From assembly GCA_033002965.1 (NCBI GenBank), contig JAURVB010003339.1, forward strand, positions 1 to 64,000: a stretch of DNA of 64,000 nucleotides. The letters are read 5' to 3'. This stretch comes from Piper betle (Eukaryota; Streptophyta; Magnoliopsida; Piperales; Piperaceae). A program made the position numbers and the translations under genes. A model generated the notes under the pieces. The model did not search any database. It saw nothing but the letters and a program-made list of their open reading frames with translations, and was not told where the DNA came from. Shown one piece after another: positions 1-10,600 of the stretch (position 1 is the stretch's first letter; every line of letters starts with the position of its first letter).

Positions 1-31
1 CTTGCCAAAGACCAGGAAAGTCGTCAATAAT

Positions 32-136
32 ATACTGAAAAATCAAGTCTCCTACAAGCTTAAGCTGTTAGAAGAAACAAATGCAAGGTTGTTACTGTTC
101 CCCAAGTTTCACATTTCAAGTGTCCTGTTGCCTTGA
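32..136 (+). pseudogene. Ty3/gypsy polyprotein C-terminal remnant
   Basis: An open stretch ending in TGA at 134-136 reads with VSYKLKL, then ARL, then PKFHISSVL. This resembles the segment after the integrase of plant gypsy elements (VAYKL...ARIHPVFHVSLL type), where the polyprotein runs towards a chromodomain or its end. Only about 34 codons survive and no LTR is recognisable nearby, so it is a scrap. The same bases include AAGCTTAAGCTGTTAGAAGAA, a phrase also common in plant TRIM LTRs, so the match could be partly accidental. Confidence 0.35.
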
Positions 137-596
137 AGTGCCAATACGAGAGCCGCTGATCAAAGAAATGCTTGCCGCATGGAAATGGCTTCTACTGCTA
201 CGTTCACTACCTTGCAAAGACACGCCAATACCTGCTTAGTTAAATAAAAGAGGCGCCAATCTTTGTCGCGGGAACATGACCAGCACATTTGATCAACACA
301 ACCAGGAACACAAACAGGAAATAGGAAAAGTTAATAACTTGTAAAACAGATGATTTCTGTAGAAAAGCGACATACCTATATCCACACAACAACTGTGCAT
401 ACAAAAATATAATAAACCTAATAATAAAATTAAGATTATCAAAATCAGAAGCAATTGAAAGTTGATATATAATCACTTGAATCATAAAGTAAATTCAATT
501 TGATATATAATACTGCAAAGAATCATACTTGAAGTCAACAAAGAAAATTGATCTATAATCACTTGTTAAAATCCAACAACCATACAGTAAATTCAC
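137..596. other. AT-rich sequence, no gene seen
   Basis: Short open frames here have no recognisable motifs and are typical of AT-rich non-coding DNA. The segment lies downstream, in the minus sense, of the kinase exon fragment ending at 597 and may be a remnant of its intron. Confidence 0.4.
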
Positions 597-830
597 CTTC
601 AGATCTCTGGGGTATACTCCTCGATGAAGACATGAATCAACAGCATCTATAAGCTGCTGAAAATACAGCCTAGCCTCTGCTCCTTCAAATGTCCAACCAA
701 ACTCAGAGATCTCTGGGGTATACTCCTCGATGAAGACATGAATCAACAACATCTATAAGCTGCTGAAAATACAGCCTAGCCTCTGCTCCTTCAAATGTCC
801 AACCAAACTCAGAGATCTCAATTGCATTGC
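597..830 (-). pseudogene. CIPK/SnRK3-type protein kinase exon fragment, tandemly duplicated
   Basis: The minus strand encodes SEFGWTFEGAEARLYFQQLI, then DAVDSCLHRGVYPRDLK. It matches the kinase segment around the catalytic loop of plant CBL-interacting kinases ([29 protein letters not shown] type). The HRD catalytic His is replaced by Pro (PRDLK), so this piece cannot be a normal active site. It ends at AAG|GTGAAT (exon base 597, donor 591-596), a good intron donor at a codon boundary. A 106-bp unit holding most of the exon is present twice; 106 is not a multiple of three, so the copies are out of frame with each other. No other kinase subdomains are visible nearby. I call a broken exon; the family call is fairly sure, the subfamily less so. 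Confidence 0.6.
601..818. repeat. 106-bp direct tandem duplication
   Basis: Copies at 601-706 and 707-812 with a few bases of a third start at 813. I see one mismatch between copies (CAACAGCATC versus CAACAACATC), so the duplication is recent or an assembly artefact. It duplicates the kinase exon fragment. Confidence 0.9.
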
Positions 831-1510
831 TTCTTTCACCAGAGAGGTTAAAGCAGAACCATGGCGAATCAAGATTCAACAAATTTCTAAAAGCAGAGAT
901 GAATTTATTATCATCCACGGGGAATCTATATTCAGCAAATAAAATAAATACCACGAAGAACTGAAAAAGAAACCATGCTTTCATATCTGTCTCTAACTCT
1001 CTCTTTTTATGAGTTATGATTTCACATCTTACTAGTCGGAAAGAAAATTGCAGAAGGAAAGAAAATTACAAGTCGTAGTACAAAATGTTCATTCAATAAA
1101 TAAGAAACCATCAGCAAAAAAAAGTAGAAATTTTCGAAGTACTAGCAAGACTGGTTATACAAGTTAGACATCTAGCAGAAGTTAAACATGGAGGAATTGC
1201 AGCATATAGAAATCATAATGAGATCAAGATTGTCTCAGCAGTTCATATATTTTTACAGACAGCGAAAGGCCACTACAATCCATCACAACATGTGAATTCA
1301 ATCAATAAGAAACAATTAGCAACAACTTGAAAATCTTTAAGACACTTAGCAGGTTTGATCACAAAAGTTGAACATCTAGCATAAATCGAGCAGAACAGAA
1401 CTGCAACAGCATAAAGAAAATGAGTAGCAAAAAGAACAGTTAACATAAAACTATATCACGACAACATAAAACAATTTATGGCAAGAAACAAATGAACAAA
1501 CAAAAGAAAC
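831..1510. other. AT-rich spacer between two gene fragments
   Basis: No exon-like similarity, RNA gene or repeat structure seen. If the flanking kinase and REF-like exons belong to one chimeric minus-strand transcript, this would be its intron; it starts with GTTTCTTTTG next to the REF-like exon. Confidence 0.35.
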
Positions 1511-1625
1511 CTTCTGATCGGCCAGAGTTCTCCTTGGCGAAGATATAGAATGCCGCCGCCAAGGCCAGAGCTCGGGCGGCCGCCGCATGAACAAATTCCA
1601 GGTACTTCAATTGCTGTTCTTCAGA
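1511..1625 (-). pseudogene. REF/SRPP (lipid-droplet-associated) family exon, isolated
   Basis: The minus strand encodes SEEQQLKYLEFVHAAAARAL, then ALAAAFYIFAKENSGRSE. This is the N-terminal signature of the rubber elongation factor / small rubber particle / LDAP stress-protein family (EEQLKYLEFVQ...AKENSGPL). It is bounded by a good acceptor (TTTTGTTTTTGCAG before base 1625) and donor (GAAG|GTTTC at 1511/1510), giving a 115-bp exon. The usual continuation (PGV...[20 protein letters not shown]) is absent downstream, and the bases after SGR do not follow the family. The rest of the gene is missing from the surrounding 2 kb, so this is a single captured or relic exon rather than a working gene. 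It may be spliced into a chimeric transcript with the GC-rich block upstream and the kinase fragment downstream. Confidence 0.6.
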
Positions 1626-1746
1626 CTGCAAAAACAAAAATTCCAACACACAAATCAACATTACTATCACCAAAAATCGAATCCGTCACAAAGATGCCAA
1701 ATTGGAAATGAACCAACTTTGCGATGCATCAAAACTTCCATAAAAT

Positions 1747-2045
1747 TCAACACATTACCCAGATCCATCCCCCACCGTCCCCAACCACCCAGATCGTGCG
1801 GATCTCGCCGTCGTCGCCGGGGAGAGGAGGCCGAGGAGGTCGTTGACGTCGGCCGCGGAGATGGAGCGGGCGGCGGCGGAGAAGGTAAGGAGGTGGGAGA
1901 GGAGGCAGAGAGGGGGGCCGAGGGGTCGGGTTCAGCATCGCCGGTGGGGAAGGTAGGGAGGTGGCGTTGGAGGCGACGGCGTCGTCGGTGGTGACGGAGC
2001 GGGCAGCAGCGGAGAGGCCAGGGAGGGGATGCATTTTTTCACCGA
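1747..2045 (-). other. GC-rich block resembling a plant first exon or 5' leader
   Basis: A sharply GC-rich island in AT-rich surroundings, open in more than one frame. One minus-strand frame starts with Met near 2034 and is Pro/Arg-rich. Another minus-strand frame reads RSISAADVNDLLGLLSP, which looks more protein-like, but I recognise no family. It lies directly upstream, in the minus sense, of the REF-like exon, so it could be the first exon or leader of the same chimeric unit. Confidence 0.3.
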
Positions 2046-2099
2046 ACTTTTACACCGTTGGTGACGGAGCGGGAGCAGGGGGAAGATGGTGGCTTGGGT

Positions 2100-2169
2100 T
2101 TTTTTCAGCCGTTGGATTGAATCCAACGGCTGAAAAAATTGAGCACAGCCAAGATGGCTGTGCTCAATT
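2100..2169. repeat. Two back-to-back perfect inverted repeats
   Basis: Hairpin 1: TTTTTTCAGCCGTTGGAT at 2100-2117 pairs perfectly with 2121-2138 around a TGA loop (18 bp). Hairpin 2: AATTGAGCACAGCC at 2137-2150 pairs perfectly with 2156-2169 around an AAGAT loop (14 bp). The two share the bases at 2137-2138. They flank the GC-rich block on its upstream (minus-sense) side. They may be MITE termini, a transposon-end hairpin or a transcription block. Confidence 0.85.
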
Positions 2170-5100
2170 ACAGCAATCTCATCCTCTTTATATTAAGGGT
2201 TGAATGCACGGACTTTGAGCTGAATTGAGCTGAGCGTTCATATACTCAAAGCTCTGCTCATAATTCAACAAGTAAATACTTTCAATTTGAACTCTAGTTC
2301 GAGTTCTAAAATGACAAGCATTTGTTCAAATCAAACTAAATCAAATATATTTTGCTCCCTAAATGACTTGTCTGATTGCAACCCTAAAATAGCTGCACAA
2401 AATTGGTGAATTAGCCAGCAGCAAACTCACATGCTGGTGCCTCAGTTCTCCCAAATCCCGACAACGATAAGAAGAAAACAGTTACTGGGTTGATTATTAG
2501 ACATTCAAATGGCTCAAATATTCCGGTAGGAGAAGCCAAAAAACTTCCTACATATACATATAATTGAAGCTCACATCTAATCTTGTGACAAATGATTTGA
2601 TTGTTGTCTCTATATTAAGCTTCAAGCTAATCCCAACCACAAATTAAAAAATAACCACCTATATTTTTTATAAGAAAAGAGTCTATTCATAATAAATAAG
2701 CGGCATCTACATGCATAACTGCTTACAGAAAAAAAATTCTATTTTCTGTCGGATGTTAAGCATATGCTGGGATGAATAAAAATCTCAGCATTTACGTATT
2801 GGAAACAATGAGATTGAGTTTAGATCGATCTTTATATGTCAGCGCAAGCTATGATGAGCTCTTAGATGGGTAAATAAAGAGAGTAGTTTTATCTAGATTA
2901 AACAATTTAGTCATAAAATTTGGATAGATGATTAAATTTATTTTGAGTTTATATTTTTATACCAGTTTAATCATCTATTTAGTTGGCACAAAAAAGATAT
3001 AAAATGTATAAAAATTCGTCCAGTAATCACTTACAAAGATTTAGTTATGATGTGAATGTAAGTTAATTATGATGTATATCTCATCACAAAAAAATTTTCC
3101 CTATTTTTTGTATTTTTGGTAGGAAATTTTGTAGAGGATCACTTGACGGAACTTTAAATTGGATCTTACCACAACATATTCTAAAAGTAAATTCTTTTTA
3201 GTAGAAGATTAATATTTTTACCATTTCATTTTTTATACTAACTAAACATAGCCTAAACTGGTACTAAGCAATCTCCTACGTATATTAAATCCTTTTAAAA
3301 ATGCGCTTACTCCGCAAATGAACTGTATATGATGTCCAATCCAAGTTTACACAAGAGCTGTTGGGCCTTTACAATATCCAATTGCAGTTACCTTCAAATT
3401 TTGTGGTATCTATATTTCAATTTCATTTAATATCTTGTCATCTATTCAATGATGTACACACCAAATATATATAATGTACAACAAAATTTGGTTCAATATT
3501 CAACATTACCTGTTGTTCTCTGCCCCTTCTTGATTAAATATTGTACAAAAATATAAATCAGCCATTAGGTCAAATTGTAAGGCTTCACTATGAGACTGAA
3601 ATAAATTGAAGCATAATAATTATCATCCACATGCAAGAAGTAGCTGAAAATTTCCTAATATGAATAAATTATGGCACGCCATTATTCCATTGGATTTTAT
3701 AACTTTATTAATTACCTTAAATTTATTGAGTACGGTATTATATTTCTCAAAAAAAAGGGTGGTAATTAATATAAATATGGGTTCTTCTGAACCCTTTAAA
3801 GTGGCTAGTCATTTTAGAGTAAAATTAATAGTCCCACTTTCGTAAATATTTTATTTTATAAACTTAATTTTTTCATTTCCTGAATAATATATTTTGCCTT
3901 TATATTACTCTTTACGTCCACCAATTCTTGGGCTGAGGCAGAGGTGGACCTTCTCTAGGTTAGCATGTCCGAAACACAACAAATTATCATAAAAACCCAA
4001 CATGCACCTCATTCATAATTCAAAGTTCAATGAAACAGGCTTGTGAAAATAAAGTTCAACGAAACAGCACTTTTGACTCTATTGTCTCCTTGCTTAAACA
4101 ATTGCTACACCTCTCATAATTTGCCTTGGCATTTTCAGCTAACTTGTGAGGTATTTATGGCCTCTAAATTTATAAATTCATTGGTTTGAAAAATCTGAGC
4201 TACAGGAAAGTGCAATTGTATGTGGCTTCCGATTACGTCTTCTCTTGTGTGTCAACCTCCATTTGCCTTTGTCTGATACAAAGTTTGTTCTTGCAGTAAG
4301 CAATATTCAAAGGGTAATGCTCGCCTACACTACAAAGCACTCGACCTTTTAGAATAATTGTTTCTTATTCCATAATGGAGACGATCACAATTTCACATCT
4401 CGTATCGTACCATATGACTGTAATCGATATATTGCGTATCGTCTTCAAATGAATTATGGTTAGGCCTTTGTACTACTTCAATATGTACCCAATATTTTAA
4501 TATGAAATTTTTACAAAATTTGATTTTTATAAAAAAATAATTGTCATTTAACTGGTATTTAATAAAATATGGATGATAAAATATATTGTTAATATAAAAT
4601 AATATAATTTATTTATCATTTTAGAAATGATTACACCCAATTCAGCTTGGCTGAACCAACTATTTTCCATACTAGTCATAAATTTAGTATGGTAATTGGT
4701 ACAGTATTTAAAACTACGGAGAAGATAACAGTGGCATTAAAGACATGAGATCAATTAAGTAAGCATTGACACTATTATTAATAAGAGCAGGTTAAACAGA
4801 GCATAATTTTAAATGCCATAGCCGCCAATTTGACCCGGTGTATACCATCTACCCTCTTTGATTCTATTATAGTTTGCACCCAATTTTTTAATCCAGTATT
4901 TTCCCAAAACCCAGTTTTTTTATTTTGAAAACTTCAGTATTTTAACTGGTAGTTAAAAAATGTTGGTAAAAAATATTTTTCAAATATCTAATGAAATATT
5001 TTATTTATAATCTTAAAATCAGGTTGGGTCCAGGTTGAGCAAGAGAACAAAATATACCCGGCTATAAATTTGATATACGGTGGGATATTCAAAACTTTGA

Positions 5101-5880
5101 TCAAGAACAAGCATGTTATGAGGTCCATCTCTTGACACCAAAATACCAACCATACAAGATCGAACCAAACAGTCTTTGGAAGAGTATGGGCGTAGTTTGT
5201 CGTCTCCTCGTCATGTCTGCAGGTTCAAGCATGCAAACACACTCCCTTCCGTCGAACTACATTAACAACTACCATGTGCTAGTACCTAACCAGCAGATAA
5301 TCTTTCTTCTCAAATTTTCAAGTGGGATCCATTTTCTTTTCTGTGACTTTTGATAATTAGAACATCCAATTAAGTTAGGACATGGTGATATAACTTATTA
5401 TGATTGTTTTTTAATTGTCTTTGGATTGATGAACAAGTACATCAATCAATCGTGATGTTGCTTACTACTATGATTGACGAGATCTACCTCTCCAAATTTG
5501 GAATATTTAGTTGTTACAAATGACCCGCCATGTCGCCGTAATGTTGGTCGGAATAGCTGTGTTGTTCTCTTGTCGGAAGAATGAAGGGTGCACGGTCAGG
5601 TCAGGTCGGAGTTGATGCAGAGGAGGCGACTGTCTCCGGAAGAGCTCGCTGACAGACATTGGAGCATTTGTCGTTGCCATCGGAGCTATGAGTTGGATTT
5701 TTGTTTCCTGTGAGGTTCCACGAATGCATCATCGAAGCAATAGGTTCAAGACTGGTATTATTCATGGCATTTTGCTAGAGAGCCTTCAAGGCAGTGTAGA
5801 TTTTAGGCAACATAGGTCCAAGACAATTTATGCAGTATATGTATCCAGTAATTACAAATTTTGGCCATTGGTAGGGCCAG
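2170..5880. other. Gene-poor AT-rich intergenic DNA
   Basis: All open frames are short and lack motifs. 4430-4680 and 4780-5100 look loosely alike in composition, with repeated runs around AACTGGTA-TTTAA, but I cannot define a repeat. No tRNA-like B box, LTR pair or exon pair was found. Confidence 0.4.
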
Positions 5881-5882
5881 AC

Positions 5883-6260
5883 TTCGGTTTTAACCAAAAT
5901 AACCATCAGGCAGTCGGTTAAGATCGGTTTAGGCAAAATTTCAGTTTGGTTCGGTTTGGATTGTGGACAAATTTTCTAAATGCATCGAAATTCAGTTAGA
6001 AATTGAACTGAACTTAAACTGACCAAAAAACAGAAAAAAAATAAAAAAATATATTAAGATTTATATGGGTTATTATTAATTTTTTATTTGTAATTTATTT
6101 AAGATGTTTAACATAATATCCATGTCTAGGATACTTTTGAATATTATTATAATGGCTACGATCATATTTAAATTTTATTTATCTTAAAAATCATAATTAA
6201 TTTTAATATAATTTAAAAAATTTTAATTTCGAATAATCTGAATCAAAATATTTTGATTCG
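5883..6260. repeat. Dispersed repeat, first copy
   Basis: The part from about 5985 to 6170 is clearly similar to 33080-33240, with shared blocks such as TTATTTGTAATTTATT, CATAATATC and ATACTTTTGAATATTATTA in the same order. It is preceded by runs of GGTTCGGTTTGG. No coding capacity. Class unknown; probably a short non-autonomous element. Confidence 0.5.
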
Positions 6261-6956
6261 GTCCGATTTAATTTTAGGATACTTTCAGTTTTGTTTCATG
6301 TAAAATTTAGGTAACCCAAGACCATTTTGGAAATTTGGATTGGTCCGGCAACATTGAGTTTTGTATAAGAAAAGTTTATTCGTTTGCCGTAAAACATTGT
6401 AACTGGGTTGGTGTTCATGGAAAATATGGGCATATAGGTTATGCTATAGACAACTCCCATTTCTTTGTAGAAGTGAAGCTGGTACAAATACCATCAACAT
6501 AAACTCACTTTGTTGCCCCATTTGGGCCTGAATATTACAAATCCTTCACATTAATTGCACTACAAAGAAAAACTTCGAATGCATTCAATACGTTTTACAT
6601 ATCACAATTTCGACTAAGAAAAAACGCAAGACCACAATGCATTCGACCTTCGTAAAATATTTTCTCGATCTGAATCAAGCTTTGAAAGTAGAAATTTGAA
6701 TACCTGACTAAGGTAATGTTTACCAATGCAATATAAATGAGCTCAAGGACAAGCTAGATAGCAAATGATCTTTGAGACCATATCCCAATGGCTTACAAAA
6801 CTGGCACAAAGGAAAGTTGTTAAAAGGATTTTTTCTAAGAAAACAAGCCTCTCGCAATAAAGTCAGTAGAGGTGAAAGAGTTCTTAGCTCGATCAACCTC
6901 GTCTGCTTTGTTTCCAACATACCTTGTTTCATATAGAAGACAGTTAAGATTAGCTA
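6261..6956. other. Intergenic, no feature seen
   Basis: Short frames only, without recognisable motifs. This lies beyond the 3' end of the DCL gene, which is transcribed leftwards from 11771. Confidence 0.35.
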
Positions 6957-7120
6957 CTTAGCTAGAACAATAGATCTTATTCCTCCTTAAGGCTTAAGCT
7001 TCTGGGAGACCCGAGTAAACCATACCACCCTTATTTGATTGAAAAGACAATCAAGGACAATTATTGCTTAGCTAGAATGATCTTATTCCTCCTTAAGGCT
7101 TAAGCTTCTGGATGACTTGT
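6957..7120. repeat. Direct duplication of a segment of about 55 bp
   Basis: CTTAGCTAGAA...GATCTTATTCCTCC followed by TTAAGGCTTAAGCTTCTGG occurs at about 6957-7005 and again at about 7067-7112, with small differences. It lies 3' of the DCL stop codon, within about 700 bp, so it may be part of its 3' region. Confidence 0.7.
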
Positions 7121-7674
7121 AATACAAAGGCCAAGTAATCCATAGAATCCATACACCCACTTTTGCCCGTTAAGTTGTTTCAGCCAAAGTCATCAATCCT
7201 TAGTGGTGTATACTGCTAAACTGCCTTACTTTTTCCCTTTCTTTTTGCCAACCTTATCTTTCTTACGGTGAGAAGTCCAAGATTACTCAAGTAACACTTA
7301 GAATCCTTTCAAAAAGCATTCCTCCAATGATTTATGAGCTGAGACCTGTGTCTATTTTTCTTCCCTAACTTTCTTTAGTGAACTTGAACCAATATATTTT
7401 CTCCACACTCTAAATTTCATCAACCTTTTCCTAGAACTATATGTTCTGCTCGCCATCACTCCAACTCACGTATGAAATCTCGTTAGGTTAGTGCAAGCAC
7501 AGATATAAAACAACACATTCTAAAGACAAAGAATACACCTATTTCATAATGACACATCTAAAGTAAAATGGAAAGGAAAAAGGGAGGATACACATATACC
7601 AAGAATCAACAAACTCATTCTTTCAACATATTCACCATACCTGCTTAAAATATAACTCTACAACCACAAGAATT

Positions 7675-10600
7675 TTACAAGCTGATGATGTCACATTGTT
7701 TAAGGGGCATCCCCTGCCTGCGTCGCCTAAAATGTCTTAGAATAAAACTGTCAGCATATAGGGGATAATTCTTGCGAATTAAACCCTTAATACATTTCCA
7801 ATAAGAAATGTCAACCATCTCACCATCCTTTCTGACAATAAACAAGCAACGAGACCTTTCAAATTCTGGATGGTACCCAATCTTGAAGGAGAAAACAAGA
7901 ACAAGTTAGATTCTATATGACTTGTGTGATGACAAGAAACTTCACACTGATATTTAGATTCATCATGGTCAACTTCAGAAGAGACTAATAATAGGAGGTT
8001 CAAGGCTTGCAGTAATTAATACAAAACACATCTGAAGGTCAGATATATTTATACCCTACAAACTTTTATTTTCCCATAAAGGCCATACTACTCAAAAGTG
8101 TTTTCATTTTCGCAAGATAAGTGTAGCATTTCCATTTCAAAGCACAGCCAAATACCTAAGGGAAAAGAAGTAATTTGTGGAGGCTTTTTCATTACTTGTT
8201 GAATTGACTGTACACCAGCAAATCAACTAGTAGCAGATGACCAAACACAATGTCTGAATTACAACCCATACGTTAGTCTTCATGAATTAAGAAGTGCCCA
8301 GAATGTCCATGATCACATCAATCATGGAATAATTGTAATAAGCACCTAGCAATAATATGGGTGTTTTTCAATCCTCTAATTGATATTTTGACTAGTCAGC
8401 ACTAAATATTAGGATAGTTTTCATCTTCCATTGTTTGATCAAACCAACACACACACACTCACAACACTAACCTAACACAACCACTCCCATGAAGCATTGA
8501 ATCCCCACGTCTTACCAACCCATGGATCTTATAGCCACTACAACACGGACCAAGATCTAAAAGTATGTTGTGAGCCTATCATGAATTTGATCACGTAAAT
8601 GTGCATAAACAAACAACGTCATTGACAATGATAATCATCTTTAGTTTTCATGAGCAAATAAGGGCTTGTAAAAAGAGTGGTTTGAAGCATGTGATTAGTC
8701 CTCTACAATAGAATACACTAACCCAAAGCAAAGAAGGTGAACGTGAAGCCAAAAGTCTGACCGACCTTTTGGAGACATCAATGTATGCTCCTAGCTCATC
8801 CATTCTTTTGCAGGTTATCGATACAAAAGGTTTGTGTAAATTTTAAATGGTTTAACCACTTGTCCCAAAAGCTCAAGTTGTTAAGAAAAAGAACCACATA
8901 TTATTTACTTTAATACTCTCCCTCATGTGTAAGCAAATTTTTAAGATTTAAGCACGTGAATAAATATGGGGCAAATAATCCATTAGGCACAACATGGGGT
9001 AAAATAATATTTCTTCGAGAATTTATTGTCAATGGGATTTGAAACCCTGCCCTTTAGCTCTGATACCATGTCAATTTAAAATAGTCTAACTATTTGTCCC
9101 AAAAGATCAATCTGTTAAGAAGGGTACCACTTAATATTTACTTATAAATTTGATATATAATGTCATATTCTAATAAAAGAACAATGGAATTTAATTCCAG
9201 TGCAAACTGATTGATGCACAAAAGTGTGTTAGAACTATTACAATGCACATAAAAATGTTCAACGTTAATAAGTTTCATATTCATGTTTCACTAAGAAGTT
9301 GGCTTGTGAAAACCAGCTACAACGTTAGCACAGAATATAACCCAATACATAATGAATTAAATCAAAGAGCTGACCAGAACTTTATTTAGAAAGGTGTAAA
9401 ACTACACAAACAACCATATTATTATGAAAGGATAATAATAGAGAACATTAGACACAACTATTGAGAGATGTGGGTCGTAGAAAACTATAAAATAGATTTG
9501 TTAGATGGAAGGCCAATAGAGAACATGCAAACCCACTTCAAGTAGGCTATAAAACCAATTATGCTTCATATACCCACTCCAATCAGCCTCTATGTTAGTT
9601 ACTCTTGAATCATACAAAATGAAATCAAACATTCCAAAGCAATTGATATAGCCAAGGTTCATCTTTTCATAGGATGTCAGGGAAAATTTGTTGAGGTCTC
9701 GCTTTTAGAGGAGCTGCAAGGTCAAAGGGCTCCCTGAAATGATATTTGACGTTGTCGACTAGTTGGTTTGGTAGGATGGAGGTGAGGGGGAGAGAAGAGC
9801 GTATAAAAGTTCAGTCTTTTTTGATTCAGTGGCCAGTGAATGGAGCTTGCTGTAACAGTCTGTTGGCAATAGATTGTTCTTGTTGTTAAGCTGTGATCCA
9901 TGAATCAAAAGTCATCATGATGTCGTCAAAGTGGAGCATTACTTTGTGTAGGCATCTAGATGAGGGGGAGAGATTAGCAGGCAGGTACATTCCAAAGGAT
10001 GAACAAAAGAGGGAGGCACTTGGCAAAGCAAACAGGAAGTGGGTAAGAATAACAAGGGTTCAAACATACAAAAGTTTCATTTTGAATGTGTCTCCACAAA
10101 ATGCAGCAGTGCATGAAAATGAACCAAGAATTTAAAATCCAATAATAACCATCGTAGCACTCTTTTCCCGTGAATCCACATAAAATTTTTTTATAAAGGC
10201 CCACAGAACCATGCTTTTTTCATAATGGGAGGGCATACTCAGTTATACTGATTTGAACCTAGATGGATTATGGCGGCGGCAATGATAATGATGAACTAAA
10301 TTCTAACGAAAAAACAATGCTTAATCAGAGTCATGTCATACTTCACATTAACCATACAACGACTTTTCAGGAGACACTACCAATGAATTAGGAGGCTACA
10401 ATCATAAAAAAGAAATTTTTTTAGTTTTTCATTTCTTTTTAAAGTTTCCCCAAAATGCACCAGTTATATCAAGAAACATATTAACAAGGCACAAGCGAGA
10501 CAAGGAATACACTAACTTTCTCCTACACCCATAGGTACTCTGTCTCTATGTTTAAAGCATATGCCTCAAGTTTGAAAAAATGTGGAGCTTATATGGAAGA

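Noticed and set aside
1587..1994. 135-codon plus-strand frame
   Set aside because: Antisense to the REF-like exon and the GC-rich block; Arg/Gly-rich tail is compositional.
9893..10135. Possible extra DCL exon in intron 2 (HLDEGERLAGRYIPKDEQKR)
   Set aside because: It lies on the opposite strand to DCL and the three minus exons already join in phase to a complete domain.
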